Positions 24,099 through 32,714 of a DNA stretch of 32,714 nucleotides are shown here, in pieces. Below the pieces are notes generated by a model. The model made no database searches. It saw only the letters and a program-made list of their open reading frames with translations, and was not told where the DNA came from. The position numbers and the translations under genes were made by a program. Numbering within the stretch: the first letter of the stretch is position 1; every line of letters begins with the position of its first letter. The DNA comes from Corynebacterium sp. HMSC036D02 (GTDB lineage Bacteria; Actinomycetota; Actinomycetes; Mycobacteriales; Mycobacteriaceae). The stretch covers positions 1 to 32,714 of the forward strand of contig NZ_KV827681.1 in NCBI RefSeq assembly GCF_001836165.1, read 5' to 3'.

Positions 24099-24596
24099 TT
24101 GATCGCTTTCGCTGGGACTATCGCGGCCGTGCTAGGGCTGAATGTTGTGGCGAATGAAACCGGTGCGAACTCCGAGGGGTTCGTAGTTACAGCTATTCTC
24201 TTGGGGTTCGGGTTGGCTCCCTTTGTTGGCGATTCTCTGGAGCGCCATATTCCGATTTCGATGTGGCGGCGTGTGTCTTTTTCTCGCGTTGCTAGCCGTC
24301 GGTGGGGCGTCGAGCTATTCAATGCTGTGCTTACGCGAATCGGATGGAATGGCATGATTCTGGCGATGCGCAGAGAAGAGTCCGCCAAGTGTGAAGGGGT
24401 GAACCCCCTTCGGCCGATGCGAGCGTCGGCAGCCGGTCATGGGTGGGGATTGCTGCTCCATATATGTAGCGCTGGATGGTGCGCTGCGGCAGGCGGATGG
24501 TTAGCGGCTACAGTTCTTCTTGCTATCGGTGCTGTGGGCCATCTATATCCGGTTTTGCTTCAATTTCGTGTGCTTACGGATGCTCGGGAGAGATAG
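24099..24596 (+). CDS. small membrane protein, CrtO-like acyltransferase family
   Basis: This 165-aa protein begins at TTG 24099 after a good AGGGGGTG ribosome binding site. Hydrophobic segments lie at about 1-20, 26-44, 113-133 and 135-155. The C-terminal GAVGHLYPVLLQFR resembles the HxYPxLLQR ending of glycosyl-4,4'-diaponeurosporenoate acyltransferase (CrtO) family proteins. An enzymatic role in carotenoid or lipid acylation is only a guess, as no other carotenoid gene is nearby. It is followed by a DJ-1-like gene 41 bp away. Confidence 0.55.
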   Translation: MIAFAGTIAAVLGLNVVANETGANSEGFVVTAILLGFGLAPFVGDSLERHIPISMWRRVSFSRVASRRWGVELFNAVLTRIGWNGMILAMRREESAKCEGVNPLRPMRASAAGHGWGLLLHICSAGWCAAAGGWLAATVLLAIGAVGHLYPVLLQFRVLTDARER

Positions 24597-24637
24597 GTCA
24601 AGCTCGGCGGCGTTGCGGCCTGCTTTAGGATGGCCGC

Positions 24638-25324
24638 ATGGATACCGAACCTCTCCGCATCGCAGTCGTCTTGTTTGAGGGCTTTGAGCTTCTCGACGTC
24701 TTCGGGCCCGTCCAACTTCTTCAAGCCGTCCCTGAGATCGCGGTTGTCTTTGCAGGGCCGGATGGTGAGCCAGTTGCCAGCTCGCAGGGCGTGGAAGTGG
24801 TGCCGACAATTTCTTATGGGCAGATTGAGCTGGCCGACGTCCTTCTTGTCCCGGGCGGTAAAGGAACCCGGCGGCTCGTGGGGGACGAATCTTTTCTGTC
24901 GTGGCTTCGTGAGGTGGGCGCACAAGCACCGTGGGTTGCCTCTGTGTGCACGGGTTCTGCGGTATTGGCGGCGGCGGGGCTCTTGGAGGGCTACGCCGCA
25001 ACAAGCAACAAGCGTGCGTTTGCATGGGCGAGCTCCTTCGGGGTGTCTGTGACTTGGAAGCCCAAGGCGCGGTGGGTGCAGGACCGCAATCGATGGACTT
25101 CCTCAGGCGTGGCGGCGGGCATGGATATGACGGTCGCGCTCATTGCGGAGCTCATTTCGGAGGCGGCAGCCGTCGATGCCGCCAACTTTGCGGAATACGA
25201 GCCGCATCGCGATTGCGAGTGGGATCCTTTCGCGCGGATAAACGGGCTGGTGCCCTCGAGCGGTGACAAAGCTGAGCGTGGGGATGTAACATTCGGGCAA
25301 TCTGACGACGCTCACGGTAGATAA
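24638..25324 (+). CDS. DJ-1/PfpI family protein
   Basis: This 228-aa protein of the class I glutamine-amidotransferase-like fold has VLFEGFELLDVFGPVQ, VPGGKGTRRL and the nucleophile elbow ASVCTGSAVLAAAGLLEG with Cys104. It is close to ThiJ/PfpI members such as isonitrile hydratase and to the N-terminal domain of GlxA-like regulators. It has no DNA-binding domain, so it is probably a cytosolic enzyme of unknown substrate. Length is normal for these proteins. Confidence 0.85.
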   Translation: MDTEPLRIAVVLFEGFELLDVFGPVQLLQAVPEIAVVFAGPDGEPVASSQGVEVVPTISYGQIELADVLLVPGGKGTRRLVGDESFLSWLREVGAQAPWVASVCTGSAVLAAAGLLEGYAATSNKRAFAWASSFGVSVTWKPKARWVQDRNRWTSSGVAAGMDMTVALIAELISEAAAVDAANFAEYEPHRDCEWDPFARINGLVPSSGDKAERGDVTFGQSDDAHGR

Positions 25325-25458
25325 GGTGCTAAAACGGTCGATTTTGGGCCACTATTTGCAGTGAGCGTAATGAGAATCCCGTGAGGGGTGTAGGGGCGCG
25401 GGGTGAAAGCGGAGTAGGGCTGGCCGCACAAAAATGTGACTAAGAACGAAAATATGTG

Positions 25459-25487
25459 TTACCTGAGTTACATTCCCGTGGTAGCCT
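25459..25487 (+). promoter_or_regulatory. candidate promoter of the AbgT operon
   Basis: TTACCT (25459-25464) and TAGCCT (25482-25487) are spaced by 17 bp, a plausible sigma-A promoter about 55 bp before the AbgT start. The rest of the 219-bp intergenic region is G-rich and shows nothing else recognisable. Confidence 0.4.
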
Positions 25488-25543
25488 GTCCGTCAACAGT
25501 GTGACGTGGAGCACTGGGACTGGCCCCTACGACAGGAGTACCC

Positions 25544-27202
25544 ATGAACAGCCCATCCAATACGGCGCCGAAAGGCGGCGCTGACACCACGGAGAATCCT
25601 GCCAAGGAAAATCAAAAACAGAGCCAGCAATCCAGCGGGGGAATGCTGGATAAGTTCCTCAACGGCGTTGAGTACATCGGCAACAAACTGCCGGAACCTT
25701 TCACCATCTTCTTAATCCTCTTCCTTATTACCGGCGTGCTCTCCACGATCATGGCGAAGATGGGCGTCGAGATTAAGGTGCCCGGGTCGGATGAGATTCA
25801 GCCGGTTAAAGGCCTGTTTACCGGTGAGGGGCTGACGTGGTTCACCACGACAATGGGTGAGAACTACATCAATTTCCCGCCGCTGGTGACGGTGCTGCCC
25901 ATCATGCTGGCGGTGGGTGTGGCGGAGCGTTCCGGCATGCTCTCTGCGTTGATTCGCAAGCTCTTCGGGTCCGCGAAGCCGCGGCTGCTTCCGTACGCCG
26001 TCGGCGTTATCGGTGTGACCGCCTCCGTCATGGCGGACGCGGCCTTCGTTATCGTTCCGCCGCTGGCCGCGATGGTCTTCAAGGCAGCGGGCCGCCACCC
26101 GGTGGCGGGTCTGATCGGCGGCTTCGCCGCTGTGGGTGCGGGCTATTCCACTGCCTTGGTGCCTACCTCCCTGGATGCGCTCTTTGCCGGTATTACGACC
26201 GCGGTCATGGATACCCTGCCGAATACCGAGTTCGCTCCGGTTAACGCCATGTCGAATTACTACTTCAACGTGGCCTCTTCCATCGTGCTCGGTGTGCTTG
26301 CCGGCTTCATCATCGATAAGGTCATCGAGCCGCGCATGTGGAAGCAGGAAGTCCCCACCGAGGAAGACATCGATCCCGAGGACGCCGCTGAGCGCGGCGA
26401 CCGTGACGAGAACGGCGAAGAACTCACCGCTGAACTGCGCCCGGCCGAATCCAAGGGTCTCATCTGGTCCGGTGTGGCCACGGTCATCCTCACCGCCATC
26501 ATTCTCTTCGCAGTTCTTCTGCCGGAATCGCCGTGGCGCAATGAAGAGGGCGGCTTCTTGCCCAAGTCCCCGCTGTTGAATTCCATCGTCTTTATCGTGT
26601 TCGCCTACTTCTTGGTGCTCGGCGTGGTCTACGGCAAGGTCGTCGGCACGGTCAAGGGCATCACCGATGTCGTGAACATGATGATTGGCGCGCTCAAGGA
26701 CATGATGAGCTTCCTTATCCTGGCGTTCATCCTTGGCCAGTTCGTGGCTCTCTTCGCCTGGACCGGTATCGGTACCTTCACTGCGGTGAAGGGGGCTGCC
26801 TTCCTAGAATCCATCGGGTTGACGGGCTTCCCAGCTATCTTTGCCTTCATCGTCCTTGCGTCCTGCTTGAACCTGCTGATTATTTCCGGTTCTTCCATGT
26901 GGACGCTTATGGCGGCGGTCTTCGTTCCCATGTTTGCTTTGCTCGGCTATGAGCCGGCCTTTATTCAGGGCGCATTCCGCGTTGGTGATTCCGCAACCCA
27001 GATCATCACTCCGCTGAACCCGTACATGATTGTCATGCTTGGCTTCCTCCAGCGCTATGAACGCGAGGCGGGTCTGGGAACGCTGATGTCGCGCCTTGTG
27101 CCCTTCGTGGTCCCGTTCTTTACCGCATGGGCAATCTTGCTGGCCATCTGGTTCTACGTGGACCTTCCGCTGGGACCGGGCAACAACGTCATGATTGGTT
27201 AA
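25544..27202 (+). CDS. abgT: AbgT-family transporter
   Basis: This 552-aa membrane protein is of the AbgT family, known for uptake of p-aminobenzoyl-glutamate and, in some members, for drug efflux. A soluble N-terminus (about 1-35) precedes about 11 hydrophobic segments. Recognisable stretches are FLNGVEYIGNKLPEPFTIFLILFL, MADAAFVIVPPLAAMVF and DSATQIITPLNPYMIVMLGFLQRY. An AGGAG ribosome binding site precedes the ATG by 5 nt. It sits 4 bp before an M20 amidohydrolase, an arrangement fitting import plus hydrolysis. Confidence 0.92.
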   Translation: MNSPSNTAPKGGADTTENPAKENQKQSQQSSGGMLDKFLNGVEYIGNKLPEPFTIFLILFLITGVLSTIMAKMGVEIKVPGSDEIQPVKGLFTGEGLTWFTTTMGENYINFPPLVTVLPIMLAVGVAERSGMLSALIRKLFGSAKPRLLPYAVGVIGVTASVMADAAFVIVPPLAAMVFKAAGRHPVAGLIGGFAAVGAGYSTALVPTSLDALFAGITTAVMDTLPNTEFAPVNAMSNYYFNVASSIVLGVLAGFIIDKVIEPRMWKQEVPTEEDIDPEDAAERGDRDENGEELTAELRPAESKGLIWSGVATVILTAIILFAVLLPESPWRNEEGGFLPKSPLLNSIVFIVFAYFLVLGVVYGKVVGTVKGITDVVNMMIGALKDMMSFLILAFILGQFVALFAWTGIGTFTAVKGAAFLESIGLTGFPAIFAFIVLASCLNLLIISGSSMWTLMAAVFVPMFALLGYEPAFIQGAFRVGDSATQIITPLNPYMIVMLGFLQRYEREAGLGTLMSRLVPFVVPFFTAWAILLAIWFYVDLPLGPGNNVMIG

Positions 27203-27206
27203 ACGC

Positions 27207-28562
27207 ATGAATCAACGCAACAATCCATCGACAGCGTATTTGGAAGCGATGGAGGAGGGCGTCGCAAAGCGCGTGGCGTCCGCAGCGCCACCGGAAAAAC
27301 AGGGAGAGGACTACCCAGGCCAGGCGAAGCTCTGGGGCGCGGCGGCCGCGCGTGCTGAGGCCTTGCGGGAGACAGCCGCGCACATCGTCGCGGACCTGCA
27401 CGCTCACCCTGAAACGGCCTTCGAGGAGCATCGCTCCATGGCGGTGCTCGCGGACATCGTTGAAGGGCATGGCTTTTTGACGCGCCGCGGAGTCTATGGT
27501 GTGGAGACCGCCTTCGAGGCCTCGTGTCAGAGCGCGGATTTCGAACCCGAGCGGCATCCCACCGTGGCCATCCTGGCGGAATACGATGCCCTGCCCCAGA
27601 TTGGGCACGCGTGCGGGCACAACGTCATTGCCGCAGCGGGCGTTACTGGATTCTTGGCGGTTACTGCCGTGCTAGACGACGCCCCTGCCGTGTCCGGCCG
27701 CATCCTCCTCCAGGGAACCCCGGCGGAGGAGGGCCATTCCGGCAAGGAATACATGATTCGCGGCGGAAGTCTTGAAGGCGTGGACGCCGCGGTGATGATC
27801 CATGGCTTCGGCTATGACATCGGCGCGCATGCCTGGGTGGGCCGGCGCATTCTGCGGGTTCGTTATCGCGGCGTGGCCGCGCATGCCAGCTCCCAGCCCT
27901 TCATGGGGCGCAACGCCCTTGACGCTGCGAGCTTGGCCTACCAGGGGATTGGTCTTATGCGGCAGCAAATGCCGCCATCGGATCGCGTGCACGCCATCAT
28001 GAGCGGTGGCGATCGCCCTTCGATCATTCCGAGCGAGGCGGAGATGACTATTTACGTGCGCTCGTTGGGGACGCGCACACTCATGGATCTTTCCACCAGG
28101 GTGGAGGAGATTGTCCGTGGCGCCGCACTCATGGCCGGTGTTGATGTGGACGTGGAGTGGGATGAGCACCCGATGACCCTGCCCGTGCGCAATAATGAGG
28201 CGCTGGTGGATCGGTGGTCAGCCACGCAGGCGCGCCGGGGGCGCACCGCGCTGCCTGCTGGGACGGTGCCGGATACGGTGGCCGCATCGACTGACTTTGG
28301 CAATGTCTCTCACCTCGTGCCGGGCCTGCATCCAATGGTGCAGGTTTCACCCACCGACGTGGCTCTGCACACGGAGGACTTTGCCCGCTGGGCGGCCACA
28401 CCGCAGGCGGTGGATGCGGCTGTCGACTCGGCGGCGGGATTGGCGCAGGTAACGCTAGATTTTTTGGCGGATAAGGAATTCCGCAGGGCAGCGCGACAGG
28501 ACTTCGATAGGGAAGGGCCTGTGGCGGTTAGTGATCTGCTTGCAGAGAAGGGGGAGGGCTAA
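27207..28562 (+). CDS. M20-family amidohydrolase (AbgB/AbgA-like)
   Basis: This 451-aa zinc-dependent amidohydrolase contains HAHPETAFEEHRS, AEYDALPQIGHACGHN (metal-binding His/Asp), GTPAEEGHSGKEYMIRGG (catalytic Glu-Glu) and a dimerisation domain in the middle (VAAHASSQPFMGRNALDAA). With the adjacent AbgT it probably cleaves imported p-aminobenzoyl-glutamate or a similar conjugate. I chose ATG 27207, 4 bp after the abgT stop; an upstream TTG at 27195 would overlap abgT. Translational coupling is likely. Confidence 0.88.
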   Translation: MNQRNNPSTAYLEAMEEGVAKRVASAAPPEKQGEDYPGQAKLWGAAAARAEALRETAAHIVADLHAHPETAFEEHRSMAVLADIVEGHGFLTRRGVYGVETAFEASCQSADFEPERHPTVAILAEYDALPQIGHACGHNVIAAAGVTGFLAVTAVLDDAPAVSGRILLQGTPAEEGHSGKEYMIRGGSLEGVDAAVMIHGFGYDIGAHAWVGRRILRVRYRGVAAHASSQPFMGRNALDAASLAYQGIGLMRQQMPPSDRVHAIMSGGDRPSIIPSEAEMTIYVRSLGTRTLMDLSTRVEEIVRGAALMAGVDVDVEWDEHPMTLPVRNNEALVDRWSATQARRGRTALPAGTVPDTVAASTDFGNVSHLVPGLHPMVQVSPTDVALHTEDFARWAATPQAVDAAVDSAAGLAQVTLDFLADKEFRRAARQDFDREGPVAVSDLLAEKGEG

Positions 28563-28653
28563 GCGTAAATATTTTGTTCTAAAAGGCATGTCAAGGGGTA
28601 TCGCGCGGCAGTCTGTCACCCCCGTCGTGAATTAGAAAACATAAGCGTGCTTG

Positions 28654-28672
28654 AAAGGTAAGCCTTACTTGA
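28654..28672. promoter_or_regulatory. candidate DtxR box 1
   Basis: AAAGGTAAGCCTTACTTGA matches 13 of 19 positions of the DtxR consensus TTAGGTTAGCCTAACCTAA. It lies about 65 bp before the siderophore receptor gene, in its promoter region. Iron-bound DtxR would repress transcription here. Confidence 0.65.
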
Positions 28673-28703
28673 GTTAGGTTTAGCGGCGTCGTCATTTGCC
28701 AAC

Positions 28704-28722
28704 TGTGGTTAGCCACACCTAA
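28704..28722. promoter_or_regulatory. candidate DtxR box 2
   Basis: TGTGGTTAGCCACACCTAA matches 15 of 19 positions of the same DtxR consensus. It lies 15 bp before the receptor ATG, where binding would block transcription initiation or elongation. A second site 31 bp upstream suggests tight iron repression. Confidence 0.75.
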
Positions 28723-28736
28723 TATGCAAGGAAGAT

Positions 28737-29768
28737 ATGTTTACTCTAACTCGCCGTGCCTCGCGCAAAACCGCCGCCAAAGTTGCCGCCACTCTCTCGG
28801 TCGCAGCGCTTGCTCTCACCGGCTGCTCTTCTAGCCAGTCTGAGGAGACTGCTGAGCCAACCGAATCCGCGGCGGCAGGCGCTTCCACCATCACCCTGGA
28901 TGATAACTTCGGCTCGAAGGAAATCACCCTCCCGGTGGAGAACCCTGCGGTGACGGATAACCGCGCCTTCTCTATCTTGGCGCAGTGGGATATTGACCTT
29001 GCTGCCGCACCGCTGAACCTGGTGCCAAAGTCCCTTCGTGATACCTACAACGAGGACACGGTCCAGGTAAACCTGGGCTCCCACAAGGATCCGGACCTCG
29101 AAAGCCTCGTAGCAGCGGACCCGGATCTCGTGTGGAACGGCCAGCGCTTCGAGCAGTACCAGGAAGACATCGAGAAGCTGCTTGAGGATGTCCCGGTCGT
29201 TGATTTCGAGCCGCGCGATGATGAAGACTTCTTCGACGAGCTCAAGCGCCACACTGAGGCACTGGGCCAGGTTTTCGGCCACGAAGAGGATGCTGCGAAG
29301 CTCATCGAGGATTTCGACGCCGCTGCTGAGCGTGCTAAGAAGGCCTACAACCCAGAGCAGAAGGTCATGGCTGTGAACACCTCTGGCGGCGAAATCGGCT
29401 ACATCGCTCCCGGTATCGGGCGCGTGTATGGCCCGGTCTTTGAGCTGCTTGGCCTGACCCCGGCCCTGGAGGTGTCCAACGCCTCCGATGACCACGAGGG
29501 TGACGACATCTCCGTTGAGGCCATTGCTGAGTCCAACCCGGATTGGATCCTCGTTATGGACCGTGACTCTGCTATCGCCAAGGAAGGCCAGGATGTCACG
29601 CCGGGCGAGAAGCTGGTCAAGGACAACGCGGCGCTTCAGAACGTCACCGCTGTGAAGGAAGGCAACGTTTACGTGGCGCCGACTGATACCTACATTGATG
29701 AGTCCATCATCACCTACACCGAGATCTTGAACGCGCTTGCCGACGCCTTCGAGAAGGCCAACGCCTAA
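28737..29768 (+). CDS. iron-siderophore ABC transporter substrate-binding lipoprotein
   Basis: This 343-aa lipoprotein has an Arg-rich signal sequence with lipobox LTGC (Cys30). The mature protein has the helical-backbone (class III) fold of siderophore receptors. Stretches such as FSILAQWDIDLAAAPLNLVPKSL, LESLVAADPDLV, YGPVFELLGL and SNPDWILVMDRD are close to the FatB/CeuE/YclQ group, which bind catecholate or petrobactin-like siderophores. An AAGGAAG site precedes the ATG. Two DtxR boxes lie upstream. It is the first gene of a four-gene importer operon. Confidence 0.93.
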   Translation: MFTLTRRASRKTAAKVAATLSVAALALTGCSSSQSEETAEPTESAAAGASTITLDDNFGSKEITLPVENPAVTDNRAFSILAQWDIDLAAAPLNLVPKSLRDTYNEDTVQVNLGSHKDPDLESLVAADPDLVWNGQRFEQYQEDIEKLLEDVPVVDFEPRDDEDFFDELKRHTEALGQVFGHEEDAAKLIEDFDAAAERAKKAYNPEQKVMAVNTSGGEIGYIAPGIGRVYGPVFELLGLTPALEVSNASDDHEGDDISVEAIAESNPDWILVMDRDSAIAKEGQDVTPGEKLVKDNAALQNVTAVKEGNVYVAPTDTYIDESIITYTEILNALADAFEKANA

Positions 29769-29803
29769 GCAACTCTTTCGGCAGCCAAGGAGGAGACTAA
29801 ACC

Positions 29804-30805
29804 GTGACGGTGAAGAGCAGCGCTCCGGCCGAGCACTCAGCTATAAGCCGGCGTAACTCCCGCGGACCCGTGCTGACCTGGAAGCTAGGCCTCGGCGTGC
29901 TCGCTGTCATCGCACTGCTCCTCCTTTCGCTTATGGTGGGGGAATACAGCATCCTCAATAATGAGGACGGCTGGGAGATGTTCTTCACCACCCGCATACC
30001 GCGCACCGTGGCGCTCGTCTTGGCGGGTGCTGCGATGGCGATGAGCGGTTTGGTTATGCAGCTGCTGACCCAAAACCGCTTCGTGGAACCCACGACGACG
30101 GGAACCACCGAGTGGGCCGGACTGGGCCTGCTCTTTTCGCTTATCCTTTTCCCGCACTCATCCGTGCTGGTGAAGATGGTTATTTCGGTCGTTTTTGCGT
30201 TCGTGGGAACCATGGTGTTTTTCGCGTTTCTGCGCCGTGTGGCGCTGCGCTCCTCACTCATTGTGCCGATTATTGGCATTATGTTGGGCGCCGTCGTCAG
30301 CGCAGTGTCTTCCTACGTGGCGCTAGCGACGGATACCTTGCAGCAGCTCGGAATCTGGTTCATGGGATCCTTTACCTCTGTCTATGAGGGACAATACGAG
30401 GTCCTGTGGATCGTGCTGCTGGTTTTGCTGGCGGTGTATTTCTACGCTGACAAGCTCACCGTCGCGGGGCTGGGGGAGGACATTGCCACCAATATCGGCC
30501 TGAATTACCAGCGGATGATTCTGTTGGGAACCGGGCTTATCGCCGTGGCGACGGGTGTTGTCACCGTCGTTGTTGGCTCCCTGCCGTTCCTTGGGCTCAT
30601 CGTTCCCAATGTTGTGAGCATGGTGCGCGGCGATGATCTGCGCTCTAATCTCCCGTGGGTCTGCCTGCTTGGCATCGCCACGGTGACCTTGTGTGACCTC
30701 ATTGGCCGCACTATTATCTCCCCGTTTGAGATGCCCGTATCGGTCATCCTGGGTGTTGTCGGTGCTATCGTGTTCGTCGTCTTGATCGTGAGGTCGACCA
30801 AGTGA
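29804..30805 (+). CDS. siderophore ABC transporter permease (FecCD family)
   Basis: This 333-aa protein has about 9-10 transmembrane helices. RIPRTVALVLAGAAMAMSGLVMQLLTQNRFVEPTTTGTTEWAGLG is the FecCD-type signature, and GSLPFLGLIVPNVVSMVRGDD contains the cytoplasmic loop contacting the ATPase. The GTG start follows AAGGAGGAG by about 10 nt. Its stop overlaps the next permease start (GTGA), so the two are translated together. It would pair with the second permease to form the channel, like YclN/YclO. Confidence 0.93.
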   Translation: MTVKSSAPAEHSAISRRNSRGPVLTWKLGLGVLAVIALLLLSLMVGEYSILNNEDGWEMFFTTRIPRTVALVLAGAAMAMSGLVMQLLTQNRFVEPTTTGTTEWAGLGLLFSLILFPHSSVLVKMVISVVFAFVGTMVFFAFLRRVALRSSLIVPIIGIMLGAVVSAVSSYVALATDTLQQLGIWFMGSFTSVYEGQYEVLWIVLLVLLAVYFYADKLTVAGLGEDIATNIGLNYQRMILLGTGLIAVATGVVTVVVGSLPFLGLIVPNVVSMVRGDDLRSNLPWVCLLGIATVTLCDLIGRTIISPFEMPVSVILGVVGAIVFVVLIVRSTK

Positions 30806-31860
30806 GTGTAAGTATCTCTATCCCCGCGACAAAGCAACCTGCGCAAACGTCACGTGCCCGGCGAAACGTCGGTAGCTTCCAGTCTGCTGCTGCGGCACGA
30901 AAGTACTGGATCATCCTCGGCGTTTTGATCGTCGCCGGTTTGGCCTTTGCTTTCGGGCTCTTGGCTTACGACAACCCCATGGATTTTGGCACCCGCAAGT
31001 GGTGGCTCATTGCACGCCGCCGAGCGGATGCGGTGACCGCTATGGCCGTCGTTGCGGTATGCCAGGCTGTGGCCACGGTGGCCTTCCATACGGTGACGAA
31101 CAACCGGATCCTTACTCCCTCCATCATGGGGTTTGAGTCCCTGTACGTAGCGATTAATACAGCCACTATCTTTTTCCTTGGCGCCACCGGCCTAACTCAG
31201 GCCCGCAATATGGGGACCTTCCTTGTGCAGCTTGTGCTCATGGTGGGACTATCCCTCGTGCTGTACTCCTGGCTGCTGACCAGTCGCCGCAACAACATGC
31301 ACGCGATGTTGCTGGTTGGCATCATTATCGGTGGAGGCCTGGGCTCGCTCTCAACGTTTATGCAGCGCATGCTCACGCCCAGTGAATTCGACGTGCTCAC
31401 CGCGCGGCTCTTTGGTTCCGTTAACAACGCGGAGAGCGAGTACTATCCCATCGCAGTACCGTTGGTCCTCGCGGTGACACTGCTGATGTTCCTGAACTCC
31501 CGCCAGCTCAACGTCCTAGCACTGGGGCGCGATGCCGCGAAGAACCTTGGTGTTAACCACAAGGTCAATGCAATCTACACGCTGATTTTGGTCTCCATTC
31601 TTATGGCGACAAGCACCGCTCTCGTTGGGCCCATGACGTTCCTTGGCTTCCTCGTGGCCACCTTGGCTTACCAGGCAGCAGAGACGTACGATCACCGCTT
31701 TTTGTTCCCAATGGCAGTTGCCACGGCCTTCGCTGTGCTCACCGGCGCCTACTTCCTCATGCAGCACGTCTTCTACGCGCAGGGCGTGGTCTCCATCATT
31801 ATTGAGCTAGTGGGCGGCAGCGTCTTCCTTCTGGTCATTCTGCGAAAGGGCAAGCTGTGA
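30802..31860 (+). CDS. siderophore ABC transporter permease (FecCD family), second subunit
   Basis: This 352-aa protein has a longer polar N-terminus (about 1-30) and about 9-10 helices. VTNNRILTPSIMGFESLYVAINTA matches the substrate-path region, and LGVNHKVNAIYTLILVSILMATSTALVGPMTFLGFLVATLAYQ the ATPase-contact region. It starts at GTG overlapping the upstream stop, and its own TGA overlaps the GTG of the ATPase gene. It is the partner of the preceding permease. Confidence 0.93.
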   Translation: MSVSISIPATKQPAQTSRARRNVGSFQSAAAARKYWIILGVLIVAGLAFAFGLLAYDNPMDFGTRKWWLIARRRADAVTAMAVVAVCQAVATVAFHTVTNNRILTPSIMGFESLYVAINTATIFFLGATGLTQARNMGTFLVQLVLMVGLSLVLYSWLLTSRRNNMHAMLLVGIIIGGGLGSLSTFMQRMLTPSEFDVLTARLFGSVNNAESEYYPIAVPLVLAVTLLMFLNSRQLNVLALGRDAAKNLGVNHKVNAIYTLILVSILMATSTALVGPMTFLGFLVATLAYQAAETYDHRFLFPMAVATAFAVLTGAYFLMQHVFYAQGVVSIIIELVGGSVFLLVILRKGKL

Positions 31861-32612
31861 TCAAGCTTTCCAATGTTTCGAAGTCCTACTCCGGCGAGAC
31901 CAACATCGGTCCGATCGATTTGGAGATCCCCTCCGGCGGTATTACCGCGCTGATTGGGCCGAATGGCGCAGGTAAGTCCACGATGCTGACGATGATTGGC
32001 CGGCTTCTCGACGTCGACGAGGGCGCCATCGAGGTCGCCGGTTACGACGTGTCCTCCACGAAGTCGCAGGACCTGGCGAAGATCCTCTCCATCCTGCGCC
32101 AGGAGAACCACTTCATTACCAAGCTGACAGTGCGCCAGCTGGTGAGCTTCGGCCGTTTCCCCTACTCGAAGGGACGCCTGAGTGCGGAGGATGAAGAGAT
32201 AGTCTCGCGCTACATCGACTTCTTCCACTTGCGTGAATTGGAGAACCGCTACCTTGATGAGCTGTCCGGCGGGCAGCGCCAGCGCGCATACGTAGCGATG
32301 GTGCTCTGCCAGGAAACGGACTACGTGCTTCTCGACGAGCCCCTCAACAACCTTGACATCTCACACTCCGTGGAGATGATGAAGCATTTGCGGAAGGCCG
32401 CCAAGGAATTCGGGCGGACGATCATCATCGTTCTCCATGACATCAACTTCGCTGCTCGTTATGCCGACCATATTTGTGCGGCCAAGGATGGACGCATCGT
32501 TTCTTTCGGCAGTCCGGAGGAGATCATGCGCGATGAGATCCTTACGCCCATCTTCGAAACACCCATCACTGTTATCGATGGCCCGGATGGGCTGTTGGCC
32601 TGTTACCACTAG
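31857..32612 (+). CDS. siderophore ABC transporter ATPase (FepC type)
   Basis: This 251-aa ATPase drives the importer. Walker A GPNGAGKST is at 34-42, the Q-loop in ILRQENHF, signature LSGGQRQR in YLDELSGGQRQRAYVAM, Walker B VLLDEP and the H-loop in IIIVLHDINFAARYADH. The GTG start overlaps the permease stop (GTGA). It is the last gene of the operon and is complete within the window. Confidence 0.95.
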   Translation: MIKLSNVSKSYSGETNIGPIDLEIPSGGITALIGPNGAGKSTMLTMIGRLLDVDEGAIEVAGYDVSSTKSQDLAKILSILRQENHFITKLTVRQLVSFGRFPYSKGRLSAEDEEIVSRYIDFFHLRELENRYLDELSGGQRQRAYVAMVLCQETDYVLLDEPLNNLDISHSVEMMKHLRKAAKEFGRTIIIVLHDINFAARYADHICAAKDGRIVSFGSPEEIMRDEILTPIFETPITVIDGPDGLLACYH

Positions 32613-32653
32613 CTATTAACATTCAGGTGGACTGCCCGACAGCCAGGAAACCG

Positions 32654-32700
32654 CCCCAGGAAGAGTGCCAAAAAGTGCATCTGCCTGGGGATTTGTTGTT
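32654..32700 (+). terminator. candidate terminator of the siderophore operon
   Basis: CCCCAGG (32654-32660) and CCTGGGG (32684-32690) pair across a 23-nt loop and are followed by ATTTGTTGTTTGTT. The large loop makes it a moderate candidate. It lies 41 bp after the ATPase stop. Confidence 0.5.
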
Positions 32701-32714
32701 TGTTGGGGGTGTGC

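Overview
The window looks like a chromosomal segment of a Corynebacterium. Four things point there: the tmRNA-encoded proteolysis tag (AEKNSQRDYALAA), the conserved gene order hisN-like / IMPase / prfB / ftsE / ftsX / smpB / ssrA followed by a DtxR-type iron-siderophore ABC operon, many GTG starts and leaderless-looking genes, and the secreted lipoproteins and Tat-type phosphatases typical of the genus. The species cannot be fixed from the sequence alone; a skin-type non-diphtheriae Corynebacterium is a reasonable guess.

Region 1 (about 1-5650) is accessory and scarred. A MerR-type regulator and a SulP anion transporter are divergent around a small dyad operator. Next come a solitary IS6-family-like terminal repeat and a frameshifted, 3'-truncated IS3-family transposase. 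A convergent pair follows: a DUF1643 protein (with motifs reminiscent of uracil-DNA glycosylases) and an ADP-ribosylglycohydrolase. The right edge is prophage debris: a decayed C-terminus of a terminase large subunit fused head to head with the C-terminus of a single-strand DNA-binding protein, closed by a strong terminator.

Region 2 (about 5.9-15.2 kb) is mostly cell-envelope and secreted functions. It holds a membrane-anchored VWA protein, a secreted metallophosphoesterase carrying a one-base frameshift, and a divergent PhoD-like alkaline phosphatase. Then come DUF1990, a small hypothetical, a DUF4232 lipoprotein, a degenerate Nudix-like protein, and a secreted S1-family serine protease.

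Region 3 (about 15.2-22.7 kb) is core genome. It holds two overlapping inositol-monophosphatase-family genes (the downstream one hisN-like), prfB, ftsE-ftsX (cell division and peptidoglycan hydrolase control), smpB, DUF488, a HAAAP amino-acid transporter and ssrA. smpB and ssrA together form the trans-translation ribosome rescue system.

Region 4 (about 22.7-28.6 kb) holds a luciferase-like monooxygenase lying between ssrA and a degraded second copy of the ssrA 3' half. After it come a small CrtO-like membrane protein, a DJ-1/PfpI protein, and an AbgT transporter with an M20 amidohydrolase (uptake and cleavage of aminoacyl-aryl conjugates such as p-aminobenzoyl-glutamate).

Region 5 (28.6-32.7 kb) is a four-gene iron-siderophore ABC importer: a lipoprotein receptor, two permeases and an ATPase. 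The genes are closely spaced or overlapping, and two strong DtxR-box-like sites precede them.
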